Shown here: positions 42,537 to 54,355 of the stretch, one piece after another
How positions within the stretch are numbered: position 1 is the stretch's first letter
Layout: each line of letters opens with the position of its first letter
DNA from: Bostrychus sinensis
Taxonomy: Eukaryota > Chordata > Actinopteri > Gobiiformes > Eleotridae
Assembly (NCBI GenBank): GCA_020698575.1
Contig: CM036252.1
Span: 23,411,706-23,475,705 of the forward strand
Reading direction: 5' to 3'
Length of the DNA stretch: 64,000 nucleotides
Position numbers and translations under genes: made by a program
The notes under the pieces: generated by a model
The model's database searches: none
The model's input: the letters and a program-made list of their open reading frames with translations, nothing else
What the model was told of the DNA's origin: nothing

Positions 42537-42982
42537 TCAACCCTCCACTGTGCTTTTGTCGACATTTTACTATCGACAGCTCGTGCATTTATAAAGGCCC
42601 AATGATGTCATTGATGATGTCACCAAATTGTAAAGCATTGTGGGTAATCAATATGGCAACTACAATAAAAGCTAATGAAAGTTACTGATATAAAACAGTT
42701 GTTTTTGGCAGGATTTGTATCAGAAATGTGCAAAATTTTGGTCCATCCTCTAGGTGGCACTCAACGGTAAAATGTCGCCAAAAGACACTGAACTCTCAGA
42801 TGCCATAAAATTAACTCTAGAAAAATGACAGAGATATCAAAAGCAGCTTTTAAATGGCACAAGTATTAGCTTCAACTGGAGAAAAAACTAAGTAACTACC
42901 GCTCATGGTGACAGAGATATCTTAATTTTAATAAAACATGTCCTCAGCAGTCACCGGCGACGTGTCAGGGTCCAGAGGGTTA
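42537..42982 (+). mobile_element. Possible DNA element with inverted repeats
   Basis: A 25-bp segment at 42546-42570 ('CTTTTGTCGACATTTTAC' within it) is inverted at 42767-42790 ('GTAAAATGTCGCCAAAAG'), with about three mismatches. Outer ends 'AACCCTCC' and 'GAGGGTTAA' are also inverse, the right one with TTAA, which would suit a piggyBac-type element. The left TTAA is not intact, so the class is uncertain. Confidence 0.4.
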
Positions 42983-43119
42983 ATGCAGCTCAAAAAGTAA
43001 CAGTTGAATTTGGGATTTTCCAGGAAATATGAGTAATGGATTGGAAAAAAAAAACAAAGAGTAAATGGATTGGGTTAGATGAGGATAACTATCTGAATAC
43101 AGAATGTTTCAAAGCACTC

Positions 43120-43260
43120 TGTCCCATTGCAACATAGGACAATATATTAAATAGCAGATTAGTTGTAGTGAATTTTTTACTATTTAGCGATGGGCTATGT
43201 GGCTCAGTGGAAAGAGCAATTACCCCTGAAGTTTCAGATCAAATGCAGGTATTTGTACCA
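43120..43260 (+). repeat. Family A copy
   Basis: 'GTCCCATTGCAACATAGGAC' then the module 'TATGTGGCTCAGTGGAAAGA' and 'GCAATTACCCCTGAAG'. Confidence 0.55.
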
Positions 43261-43844
43261 CTGCGGCATAGTGTTTCTAGTATAAACTAAAGAGTAACAA
43301 AGTTTATTAATCTCATACAAATAGTACTCTCTGTATGTAGATGGCTCTGTGTGCCAGTGATGTGAAGGTTCAGTAAACACACACTGAAATACAACTCTAT
43401 GCAATCTAATGAGACATTCATTTACTAAGATGTATGCAGCTAGTCTAAACGCCAAATAATCTCATTGTATATATAAATGAATTAAAAATCACACTTTATA
43501 TTATGCAACACTATCAGGGCAATGTCATCTACTCAATTCCAAGCGATATTCTCATCATTCTTCATTCTTCTAGAAAGCATGTTATATACTATTAAATACT
43601 ATAAAACATCCAATTATAGGCAAGAAAACATTTATGATTAATACTTACATAGATGCAGCATCAGCTCTAGTTTCTTTACAACACTGCATTTAGCTTTCAC
43701 AGATTGATTTTCTCTCTGTGTAATCCCTTTTAACAGAAAAAAGTGTCATGTCTATATCTACTTGTAGTGTTAGGCTTATTTCTGAGGTGATGCAAAATAT
43801 ATATTTTTATGTTCATATTTACCGCAATCCAGCCACAGGCTGTA
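43261..43844. other. No recognised feature
   Basis: AT-rich sequence without motif-bearing frames. Confidence 0.4.
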
Positions 43845-44015
43845 ACAAGCCAGTGTACTGTTTTTGCCGATCCCATATCTGGATAAATTGATGATAAATT
43901 GATCCTCAGGAAGGACATCTGGTGCAAAACCAACTCAATATACTAATCTACACAATAGGAGGCAGATGATTCGTAGTGGCTTTTCCAGAATGGGAAAGTC
44001 CAAAAAGAAATAAGT
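43845..44015 (+). repeat. Family C repeat (RTE-like tail)
   Basis: 'GAAGGACATCTGGTGCAAAA', 'GGAGGCAGATGATTCGTAGT' and 'GGGAAAGTCCAAAAAG', as in the copies at 2481 and 33310. Confidence 0.55.
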
Positions 44016-44037
44016 TCTTATTTACAGTGCAAAAAGC

Positions 44038-44068
44038 ACTTTATATATATATTTATATATATATATTG
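44038..44068. repeat. (TA)n microsatellite
   Basis: Interrupted TA run. Confidence 0.9.
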
Positions 44069-44640
44069 TGTGCCAAGAGTGAGTATCTTATTATTTAGTA
44101 TAGACATTTCACAAGTAAGAGGACGGCCAATTACACCAAATGGGAAATGTCGATAGGTAAGACAGTGACATATGGGAGGACAAAAGGTGACAAACCATAG
44201 CAGGACTGAAACCTTCGACTGGGCGCTCCTCATCTGAGCACCTCTGCAGAATCCTTTCAGCCATCCCTGCCATTAGCACCGCCCGATCAGTGCTATTTAT
44301 AGTGGGCTAACCTTTTGTTACCGGGCCCCTGTCCAAGCGCTCTCTCCGGTTCTGTCAGTGGATGGCCTGCAGATCGCCACATCCCCTCCAGTCTGGAAGC
44401 AATAATTATGCCGACTCTTCACTTCTGAATCCTCACTGTTGACCTCCGGGGGTTCTCATTTGAGGCGGCCCATGAATATGACTGCCAGAGCTTCAAGAGT
44501 AAATTACCTTTCATCATCTTTTGTTTCATGCTCAGCTTTACGGCAGAACCTGTAAGTCACATACTGGCGCTGGGGGGACAAAAGGGAAAGAAAGTCTGGG
44601 GATTTATTTTTCTTTCTGTTTTTTTTTATTTTTATTTTAG
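44069..44640. other. GC-richer block without recognised feature
   Basis: 44200-44580 is GC-richer with no repeat and no motif-bearing frame; it may be conserved non-coding DNA. Confidence 0.3.
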
Positions 44641-45500
44641 AATGACAAATATGTTACTCATGAACAGAGGTGACAAGGGTATGCAAAATCTGTAGACAAG
44701 TGAGAACAGAAAAAGGTTTAATAATAAAAGTTGTTTTTTGTAAATACAAAATCTACCATTGTAATACAGTACTAGTACAAGTGCAAGTTTGAATGCTGTT
44801 TTTCTGAAACTGCACAGTAAAATCTTGCACTATTACTTATTCTATCACATACTTTAAAAGTAAAAGTAAAAGTAAAAGTAACATTTCCATAATAAAAGTA
44901 AGTATATCACTCAAAAGTTCTACCATAAAAAATAAGTAAATTACTTGAACAAAAGTAGCTATGCTCATAATGTTCCCTAGAATGAACCAGAGACAATATT
45001 TGACATTGTATAACTTAAAATAATATGTATGAAACACATCATAGTTTTGGAGCTGTTGCTTTGACTTTGAAGAGAATGCTTGGATTAGGTGTCTGTTGCC
45101 CCCTACTGGTGATGGTGGGGAATAGACAGAGCATAAAATGGCTAATTAGCATGGTTATTAGCAACATGAAGCTAACAGATAGAAAAATGAATGAACAACA
45201 TACTACTCCAGGTATGTTTGTGAGGTGCAAACAACAATATAGCATGATAAAAAAGGCTAAAAAAAAGTAGCTTTACCATAATAGGGAACCTTTAAGTAAA
45301 AGTACTGTTATTTTAGTGTACTCAAGCTGAAGTGAAAGTACTAAACAAAATTATTGCTTGAGTAAAAGAAAAAAATGACTTAATTGGAAAATACTTACTG
45401 CTGCTACTACTACTAATAGTACTACTACTACTGCTACTTCAGCTACCACTACTGCAACTACCACTTTCAGTACCTTCTTGTTAAAAGGATGAAAATTACA
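44641..45500 (+). repeat. Family H AAGTA-rich repeats and TAC tract
   Basis: Four or more AAGTAA units at 44849-44880, 'AAGTAAATTACTTGAAC', 'AAGTAAAAGTACTGTTATTT', 'GAAGTGAAAGTACTAAAC', and a CTA/TAC triplet run at 45395-45475. This looks like one or more decayed elements of a fish AAGTAC-rich family. It is interrupted by the hAT element at 45501-46058. Confidence 0.55.
45493..45500. repeat. Target-site duplication, left
   Basis: AAATTACA, identical to 46059-46066. Confidence 0.9.
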
Positions 45501-46058
45501 CAGTGATGGAATGTAACAAAGTAAAAGTACTTAGTAACTTTACTTAAGCAAAATTTTCATGTATTGTAATTTACTAGAGTAAATTGTACAAGGGATGCTT
45601 TCACTTTTATTTCACTACATTTTAGAGCAAGTATCTGTACTTTTTACTCCACAATTTTTATAATTGGTTTGAAGTAAAAAGTATTCTGAGTTTGACTGAA
45701 AATTATTAGTTTTTGCTGTATCCTCATTGTAAACACAATACCAAAATATAAAAGATGCAGTAAAGTAGTACTCTTCACAAAAAAGCTCATCTACAGATTC
45801 AGTCTCTTCTGTTGCTCTGGTGAACCATCAGTTTTAAGCACAGTTTTTCTGCAAAACCCCTTACAGTTAACACATTAATGAATTCTTGAATCTGTGTGAA
45901 ATACTTTTACATTTTTACTCACAAGTACTTTTGAAAGTGAGTACTTTTATATTTTTACTTAGGTAGAAATTTTCATGTATACTTTTACTTGAGTAAATTT
46001 AGCTCTTTTATCTGTGCTTTTAGTCATGTAAATAAATTGAGTACTTCTTCCGCCACTG
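45501..46058 (+). mobile_element. hAT-type MITE of the CAGTGATGGAA family
   Basis: The left end 'CAGTGATGGAATGTAAC' and inverted right end 'CAGTGGCGGAAGAAGTACTC' are typical of a teleost hAT MITE family rich in AAGTAC motifs. 'TACTTTTTACTCCACAATTT' and 'ACTTTTACTTGAGTAAATTT' are internal hallmarks. Perfect 8-bp AAATTACA duplications border it. It is 558 bp with no transposase. Confidence 0.9.
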
Positions 46059-46066
46059 AAATTACA
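46059..46066. repeat. Target-site duplication, right
   Basis: AAATTACA, identical to 45493-45500. Confidence 0.9.
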
Positions 46067-46200
46067 TTTACTCTTCCTACACTTTAAACATTTTCTTGAG
46101 TAAGTATATATTTTTTTCTTTAAAAATGACTCTGACTGAATGATTAAAAGTACAGTAAAGTAAAATGTACTCAAGTAAATAACTATACTACTATCTGGTT
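46067..46200 (+). repeat. Family H fragment, right of the hAT insertion
   Basis: 'TTCTTGAGTAAGTATATATT' and 'AAAAGTACAGTAAAGTAAAA' probably continue the AAGTA-rich repeat cut by the MITE. Confidence 0.5.
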
Positions 46201-46899
46201 ACTTTCAATCACTGTAATAATCTTAGCATTTGAACTAACACTTGACATACAGCAGCTGTATTCAAACAGGGATCAATCCAGATCTTTAGCATCAGTGTTT
46301 GTACATCAGGTGGTCTCTCCTGCTGCAGTCCTGGTGATGCAGCACTTTTCCTCTGGCTCTCTCCTCGTCCAGATGCCTCCCGCCTTACGACAGCTGCAAT
46401 TTAACTAATAGAGCAGCATTTAACTGCATCTGTTCAGCACACGCAGTTAGTTTCCACACAGCGGATTGCACAGCGCTGACATTTTCACAGGAAGACCAAT
46501 GTAGAGACAGTATAAAAGAAGTGCCATTTTATCTAACGTCTCTGTACGGCTAATGCAAAGTGAAATTGGCTGACATTTTAAAGCAGTGTTTTGTTCTCAT
46601 CTTTTATCATGGCTTAATCTAAATGAGAAGTACAACAGTTATAGAAGAAAACAGCTCAGGCTAGTATGTGATGCAAAGGTGACTGCTGTGTTAAGTAGCA
46701 GTAGTGGCACTTCTAGTTCTTTATACACTAAAAACACAAGGTAATCTGGCTGCTTGCATATTAAACACTGGCTCTCACCTGCTCTGACTGAGACATACTG
46801 GTCTGAAGCCTCTATCATCAACTATGGGCCTTGAGTGGGGTACACCCTGGGCGGAGGCAGCCCAGTGACTAATTAGCCACCAGCGTGTGATACTTAAGA
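46201..46899. other. No recognised gene
   Basis: 46310-46500 is GC-richer and repeat-free; nothing is recognised in the rest. Confidence 0.35.
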
Positions 46900-47115
46900 T
46901 TTGCAAAAGTACTTTAAATAAAATGTCTAAGTAATTAATTTTAGTAGAAGTAAATGTATTCAAAAAAATATTATTTGAGTAAAGGTGTAAGTATGTTGAA
47001 TGTAAAATTAACTTAGTACAAACTACTTTGTTGTACTACTACTACAAAAATATACTAATGTGCCTGCTAATACCACTACTACTACTCTTTCTATTGCTGC
47101 CTACTGCTTCCTTCA
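46900..47115 (+). repeat. Family H fragment with TAC tract
   Basis: 'AAAAGTACTTTAAATAAAAT', 'AGTAGAAGTAAATGTATTC' and 'GTACTACTACTAC' then 'CCACTACTACTACTC' repeat the arrangement at 45290-45475. Confidence 0.5.
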
Positions 47116-47267
47116 AGAATGCTATATTTTACTCATTTAAAAATAAAATAAAAATACATTTTAATAAAAAAAATGTTTCTCAATTATTTACCAAAAATGT
47201 GAAATAAATGTACAGTATGTTTTAGAAAATGTAAATTGCTTGATTAGGAAAATCTAAATATCCATTA

Positions 47268-47275
47268 TTTGATAG
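47268..47275. repeat. Target-site duplication, left (7 of 8)
   Basis: TTTGATAG versus TTTAATAG at 47844-47851. Confidence 0.75.
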
Positions 47276-47843
47276 TAGAGGTTGACCGATATGGGTCTTT
47301 CTATGGCTGATGCCAATTATTAAAATTCAGAGGAGCCAATAGCTGATAAACCCTGCTGATTTTTTGGGGCCGATAGGTACGGCTGATTTTCTTAATTTCG
47401 TGAAAGAAATTAATTTAATATTGTCCATTTGTTTAGTAATGCTTATTAAAACGCAAACAAATGTGTTAGAATTGGACAGTGAGAACAGCTAAAGTTGAGT
47501 TTTTTGAGAAAAACAATAATGCAATTTCAATCAAACTTGCTGTGCAGGTAGAGCTTGGGGAAAGCTACAATGCATATTAAATCTTTGTTCTGTGAGGTTC
47601 TGAGCCAGAGAAATTAGCAAAATCTTTTTATTGCTGTTTTGAGCTTTTTAGGCAAACATGTTTTGGACACGTTTTCCTATGAACTGCAGTGTAAGAGCAC
47701 AAACTGCTACAAAATGTTTGGGAAACCTGGGGTCCTTCAGTCACTTGTGCCTGAACAAAAATTGGCATTAAAGGGCAAGAATCGTCCGATTGCCAGTTGA
47801 CTTATGCAATGCAAAAATCAACCCGATATATCATTGACCTCTA
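47276..47843 (+). mobile_element. hAT-type MITE of the TAGAGGTTGACCGATA family
   Basis: The left end is 'TAGAGGTTGACCGATATGGG' and the inverted right end 'TAGAGGTCAATGATATATCG'. The repeated 'GCTGAT/CCGATA' motifs in the left third are typical of this fish family. Flanking 8-mers match at 7 of 8 positions. It is 568 bp and non-coding. Confidence 0.82.
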
Positions 47844-47851
47844 TTTAATAG

Positions 47852-50800
47852 GTCATTAAAAGAATGACTAGAAAAAATATATTTGCATACAAGGTTACAA
47901 TAAGACGATAGAACATGCAGTAGCACAAAGTGTATACTGACTGCAGCATTACTTAAATAATATTGGTCAGATTCCCTGTGTATTGTTGAAGAGCCATTCA
48001 CCATTGTGTCCTTGCTATTCTCTGCTTATTCCGCCCATCATCCACTTCATCACCTCTCCGCCATATTTAAGTGCTGTTTCACCACACTTATTACCATTTT
48101 GGAAGAGAGTACAGCAGTGGAGTAGAGAGGAAAAACACTAGACCAGTGGAAGGCGGTGCTCTAACCGGTACAACAAATCAGGCATTGCTTGGTATGCATG
48201 GAGCGGCTCGAGCTTACCGCGTAATAAATTGGCATGTGGCAGCAGGCCAGCAGTGCATTGCATTAGTCAGATGCCCTCATTGTAATAAAATGCAGTCGAC
48301 GGAAAGGGAGCGGAGGGAGGAAAAAGTGTGAGGCGCATTCTGTAGATTGAGATCTTAAAACGAAAGCTGGCGTACAATATATCTGGGCAGAAGCCGAGGC
48401 CAGGCGAGCAGATCGTATCGACATGCAGGATTACACTGGACTAAATGAGATGACATTCACTTTGACAAATAATTTCCTCTGGCTCCACATATGAAGAAAA
48501 GAGAATTGTTATAACTGCAAATGTGCAAACAAAAGACGATTCAAAATTCTTCCAGCCTTTTGTGCAAATGTGTATTTTCCTTTAGGTCTACAGCTGCAAG
48601 GAACAATATAGTCCCTGCTTGTATACTGTAGCTGCTAAGATCTGGGCTCAGTCAGCTAATTTCTGTTTTAGCTCTGCAGATACAAAGTTTACACTTTGAA
48701 GTAACAAACTTATTTGAAGTCATGCCATTGCTGGTGTCAGGAAGCTACATCTACAGCAGTGTTTCCTAACCAGAGGCACAGGGACCCCTAGGGGCACGCA
48801 AACACATTACAATACTTGTAATTATTTTATCATTTATTTACAGATAATGAAGATACTAAAACAAGGGGAAGTTCATTTCAGTTTCTTTTTCTGTTTGCTA
48901 TAATTTCTCCTGTGTGGTAAAGCACAAAACAGAAATTTCCGTAACATTGTCAAACTTTACAAAACATAATTCCATGTTTTACATTGGTTTAAGAAAGTCT
49001 CCCAAAAAATAACCTTAAACAGTTTACCATTCACACCACATTGTTAATTTCCACCAATGACAAGTCACTACATCAGCACTTGGACAGTTCCTGTTGCTTG
49101 ATCAGACTTTGTGGGGTGTTCATGTGCTCTTTCATCTTGGAAACTTGTACGATAAACCCGACATGACTTGAACGCACCATAAAACACAAACAAGTTATGG
49201 AAAGTAACTTAACGTCTAATTTTTTTAGATGATTCCTATTATTCCCACACACTATCAGATGATTAAACAGTCCAAGTGCTAACTAGAAGATTACAAAAAA
49301 TGGGTTTGTTAAATTAAAAGGGGTCATTTATTTTTGACCTTTCTTGTAATTTATGCAAAATGCAACAACTTAATTAACTTTGCTTTAATTAAGATGGACC
49401 CTTTCAATTTCAGTTCCGTATGATCAGTGTTTTTATGATTGCCCAACTCGTGACGTCCCTAAATAACATGCATGCTAAGCTATACCAACTTCTCCTTAGA
49501 AACTTCTGCAAATGGAGGCTCATTCTAATCACTGTCACTTTGTATTTCTATATTACTCCACCATATCACTAATAATATCTCTATTTAATGACTGGGCAAA
49601 TCTAACTTCAGTTCCTCTGCCTAGTGGTTCTGCTGACCTTGCTTCCCTGTCAGCATGGATTTGCAGCATTATTGTCTGAGAGCTAACTGTTGGCCTCTTC
49701 AGAACGTAATTTCATCTACAAAATCCACTCCACAATACTTGAAATGCTTGGCTTTAGAAGGCAAGCAAATTAGGAAAATGTTTTCAACCTGTATTTTTAA
49801 AAGTGAAACATTTGAATAATTACAGCTAAGAAAAGTGTAGTGTTTTCGTTGGTGCCGAGAAATGCCACTTGAAAGTGAGCTTCTCAAGTACGATAAATAT
49901 ATTCTTATGCATTATACATAGTCTCGTGGAACATATTAGCAAGAAAGCTGCAATCTAACACCATCCATTACACATTCAGCTGAGATTGAATGACTTGGAG
50001 ACGCCTGTGACAGTAGAGGAAAAGTTTTAGCGGCACACAAACACATTTTGGTAACACTGGCTTGTTTACCCAATGTGCAATATTGCCAACGCTTCTGCTT
50101 CTTCTCACTTATATGGAATTAGGCTTCATCACCGTGGCATGTCTTTTAACGCTGGTTATAATTCGCACCAACTCTGAATTTATTCGACTACCTTTTTAGA
50201 TAAAAATAATTACTTGTATTGAATTGGGAACTGCTGCATATTTTGTCCAAAACATGAGTTAATAAGGACAAGCATTTCATGCATGGTGGGAAATGTGTCT
50301 TGTTCTTGTTTGTCATTGTGCGGTAGAAACACTTACCTCTGCCACGGTTTGGATTTCTACTGGTGCTGGTTCATTTGCAGTTTTCAAAATAAAAGTTGAG
50401 GTTACATTTTGATGAAAATTTCAGGCAAGATCATTAATATGCCATGGATTATTTATTTATTTATTTATTTATTTCATTTTTGGAGTGGATGCAGATTACT
50501 TTCAGCAACCAGTAGTTTTTTATTACCATTGCAAGATAAGAACATAATGTCACAAGCAAATGTTATGAAACCTTTGGGAAAAGGTTACAAATGGGCAAGG
50601 AAACAAAGGAGTACAGTTTTTGGTGTGAGCAGAACTGTAATGCCTTGTCCGAGGTGCGAGGTTCATCTTACAATACTTCTATACTGTACTATTCTGTAAA
50701 GATATGCTGTAAGGTTCATTATTTTTAGAGTGGCAACTTAAACGGATACTTTAAGTTCTAACTATGCAACTTTTTTAAACCTTAATTTAATAGCTTTGGA

Positions 50801-52204
50801 GTCAGTGTGCTGGATAAATTAGTTGTTGCAGAATGAATGAAGCTAAAGTGCACCTGAAAAGTCTTGGGTCTCCCTTGTTTCTTAATTGAATTAGGGATCT
50901 TTTAGTTTAAGAGTAAATGCTAATAATTTTACCATAATTTGACTTTGTAAGTTAATCTTGCTAACACAGGCTAACAATTTAATGCTGGCAAAAACATCCT
51001 TCTCGGCATAGATCATTGAAAGAACATTAATAATGCGAGTGCTAAATCGCTCAATGTACTTAACGAGCAACTGCTACTAACATTGGCGCAGAAAAGCAAA
51101 TGTGTTGCTACAAGTCTACTCCCCAATCTGAGTAAACTCAATTATCACAACACAACCTGACACCACACCTGTTACTTTCTATTCTAATTTTAACCCTAAC
51201 AAAAGTTGCAACCACTTTTAGGCTCCAAAAGTACACTGTCTGTGAATAATATTAGCTGTAGCAAACTGTTCCATAACTGCCAACTCTGCATTAAAATGTT
51301 CCGACTTGGATGTGCTTTAGTGTTATCATCCAATGTACCCAGGCCTTCACCATGAGCAAAGATCTACTTTTCAGATAGGAATGAAAAAAACGCTGAGTGT
51401 GATAAAGCCTTAACTCAAGCAGTGCTCCCAGTCAAAGTGAATGGGGCCTTTTATTAAACTTAATTCAGCTGAGTTGGTATTTATGATTCTGCCCTTAATT
51501 GTTTTACTCATTTTATAACGGCACTGCATCAGCACCTCCTGGCCTTTAAGTATTTTACTGATAATGCTCTCAACATTTGATGCATAATGCTTATAGCAGA
51601 CAAAGACTGCGCCAGGAAAAAAACAGAGCCTGAGCGTTCCATTAAATTACTAAGGGAAGTTGGAAGCCATTAAGAAGACATTGCGCTGGATCGAACCCCA
51701 ACCTCTGATATCAGCATGCAGTGATCTCTAGTGATGACTGGATGTACTCATTTCAATTGCTTATTGATTGTATTTCTCATATGGGGAGCGGTCTCCCTTC
51801 TTTACTGTATGCGTACAGGTTTTCATTCATATTTCCCAAATGGATCATTCTACACTCCATTCTCTTTGATGCACTGAGTTTTATGTTCAAGTTATAGCAG
51901 CACAGTGCACTGAGTGGTGGCCTATGTGATCATGTGTTTTATTGATTGCATCCACTGTTAATAAATGTATGAGGTCAAAGGCCACCTCAAACTGGTGTCA
52001 GTTTAAGAGATGAAAAATCTACATAGGACCTTTTTGTATTAGAATGTTAACATTACGACACAATATCTGTTACTTTATATTAGGTTTTAGGCTTTCCTAT
52101 GTTCCTAATGCCCCCTATTGTTTTGTGCATCCAATTTTCTAAATAATTCTTTGTGAAAGTAAAGTAGCTCCATATACAGTGTTTACTTTCACATAGGAAT
52201 TTAT
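47852..52204. other. 4.3 kb with almost no recognised feature
   Basis: Only small items are visible: a GC-richer part at 48060-48440 with an 86-codon frame lacking motifs, a (TTTA)n run at 50449-50474, and a possible inverted B box 'GGATCGAACCCCAACC' near 51690. It is the longest repeat-poor stretch in the window. No exon is supported. Confidence 0.45.
50449..50474 (+). repeat. (ATTT)n microsatellite
   Basis: About six ATTT units. Confidence 0.95.
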
Positions 52205-52470
52205 TTTTTTAGGTTGTTTGTTGGTTTGTCTGATAACTGAAGATACCTCAAAAGGTAATGTTCAGATTTTGATGAAATTTTAAATTAGTAATGGGTGAAA
52301 GAGAAATGTCTTACTTTTGTATGTGGGACTAAAACATGTGAATCCAGGATTTTTGGTTAAAGGATTCTGTACCATTGAGAGAGAGGGCAAGATTCTTTAT
52401 CACAAGTTTTGGCTCAGTGGTTGTAGCATTTTCTCCCTGAATTATGTTGAAGTCTTCCACTCTGACTGTC
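52205..52470 (+). repeat. Family A copy
   Basis: A GTTTGTTGGTTTG tract, then 'ACCTCAAAAGGTAATGTTCA', 'GATTTTGATGAAATTTTAAA', 'GGATTCTGTACCATTGAGAG' and the forward module 'TTTTGGCTCAGTGGTTGTAG' and 'CATTTTCTCCCTGAATTATG'. It gives a clear view of one arm plus the RTE-tail-like centre. Confidence 0.65.
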
Positions 52471-52800
52471 CATATATTTCAAATAGGCAACACAAAAATC
52501 CCCCCCCCAAAAAAGAGATTATTTTGGCTAACTGCAATTGTCCAAAAATCAAAGTCAGCATACACAAATAGCAAAAACAACATGCATACTATAATAGCCT
52601 CCAATTCTGCATCATCCAGCCAAACAATAGTATCAGCATCTGCATTGCAACACAATACAATTTTGTTAAATATACCAAATTGGCTACAAAACAATAACAA
52701 AAAACAAAATAAAACAAACAAAACAAAGAAAACATTGCCCTTCACATTACCAGCCAAATCAGCTCTCAGACTTGGCTGATAGTTTTACTCATATTTTCTG

Positions 52801-52803
<3 letters not shown>
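52471..52803. other. No recognised gene
   Basis: Open frames of 84, 111 and 92 codons overlap on both strands at 52317-52779. Their A-rich and C-run composition explains this. No motif. Confidence 0.4.

Positions 52804-52835
<32 letters not shown>
52804..52835 (+). repeat. (TG)n microsatellite
   Basis: About 15 TG units. Confidence 0.97.
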
Positions 52836-52838
<3 letters not shown>

Positions 52839-53454
52839 GCCTGTGTACCTAACAACTTGTCCGTTTTTGTCCAAACAGTCAGTCTTCTATACATTAGAGG
52901 GGATTCTCCAACGCTTTCAAGTGAAAATAAATCCTCTTCTACAATAGAGGAGCCCCAGAGGAGATGAAGAAATGTAATTTGAGATGGAAATCGTCCCGAA
53001 ATGGGCTAATCTAGAAGCTAATCTTATTGAGAGTGGATGCAGAATTACAGTGATGGGAGCGGGCTACATCTGGGGATTTGTTTAGAAGTTGGCAAGCTCG
53101 GAGGGATGAATGACTCACACTTAGAATAATACACAGAGGTGATTCACTGAAAATGAGTGTAAAAGATGTTTTTTCCTCAGGGAAGGGACATTGAATAGTT
53201 CAGTGGGATTTTGAACACCTACACACATTGTTTTCTTTCCAACCTTTCTGTTTATTCCTGCCAATATCCAAAGACAGTTGTAGCCGATCATGTAAAAATG
53301 CCATAGTGCTACCAGCCTTTTGACAAGTGTTGAAACATGAGTTACAGAAATGTCAAAAATAAACAACACAGATTGTACTTTTTCACATCTTCAGAGTTAG
53401 AAATTGACATGCCTGTAACACTAAACGTAAAAAAAAATGAGAGTTATATATCGA
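52836..53454. other. No recognised feature
   Basis: Nothing recognised. Confidence 0.4.
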
Positions 53455-53818
53455 GAGTTGTGGGGTGCAAAGCGGCAGGTTGGTTAGCAAAGAGACTGGG
53501 TTTGATCTCTGGGCCAATCTTTACCAAGGTACTGGGGCAATGGCCAGTTAGTCACAGGGCCAGCCCCTGCAGAATTATACTGACAGTTAACCATTCACTC
53601 ACATTTATTCACTAAGGCAATGTTAGATGTATCAATTCATCTTCTCATGCATGTCTTTGAATGGTGGGAGGAAGCCAGAGAGAACCCACAGTAACATGGG
53701 GAGGACATGCAGACTCCACACAGAGAGCTCAATGGTGGCTGGCCCTGGGATCTAACCCACAATCTCCTTGCTGTGAGGCGGAAGCTCCAAGCAATCTGCC
53801 ACTGTGCACCTCCGTAGC
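53455..53818 (-). repeat. Family D SINE, inverted
   Basis: On the minus strand: 'GTGCACAGTGGCAGATTGCT', 'CCGCCTCACAGCAAGGAGAT', B box-like 'GGTTAGATCCC' (53747-53757), 'TCTGTGTGGAGTCTGCATGT' and 'TTACTGTGGGTTCTCTCTGG'. The tail side towards 53455 is rearranged. Frames of 102, 61 and 92 codons here are shadows of the SINE. Confidence 0.7.
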
Positions 53819-54229
53819 AAAAACCAAAAAGCAATTTGTTTTTTAAGGCATTCTGGTTATTATGATTTCCATTTTTACTCTTAATAGAAATATGGAATGC
53901 AATAAAACAAATTCTACAAACACATCCTTCATAAGCTTCTCTCATCCTGTCCGACTCGCTGACTATTGCTCAGTCCCAGTTTAATCTCTCCACAACGCCT
54001 GATACATGACCTGCCATCAGCACATAATCTAAAAATGGCAGAAGTTGACAAAGTTTATTGACAGAGGCTGGCCCTCGGTGCACGTACGCTATACATCTGA
54101 AATATCAGTCGTGGAATGGACTTGTCAGAGCTGTCGCAGACACAGCCCATTGTCAAAACAGATAGGATGCCTCGGAATGGGGAAGCTACATTTTTGGTAA
54201 GTTTATATGTCTGTCTGCCTGCTGACTTT
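53819..54229. other. No recognised feature
   Basis: Spacer before the nested element stack. Nothing recognised. Confidence 0.4.
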
Positions 54230-54231
54230 TA

Positions 54232-54355
54232 CAAACCCAATTCCAAATGAAATGGGATACTGTGTAAAATGTTATTAAAATAGAACACAATCCTGTGCAA
54301 ATGTTATAAAGATATTTTATTCACATTAGCACATAGACATACATATTTTACAATT
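54232..54355 (+). mobile_element. Family B element, left part of a split copy
   Basis: It starts with TA then 'CAAACCCAATTCCAAATGAA', 'TGGGATACTGTGTAAAATGT' and 'TATTTTATTCACATTAGCAC'. The match is lost where LINE sequence begins. The matching right end is at 57690-57963. Confidence 0.7.

Noticed and set aside
48757..50059. Possible hAT element with CAGTGTTTCC..GGTAACACTG ends
   Set aside because: Flanking 8-mers (ATCTACAG and GCTTGTTT) do not match, and the inverted ends agree over too few bases.
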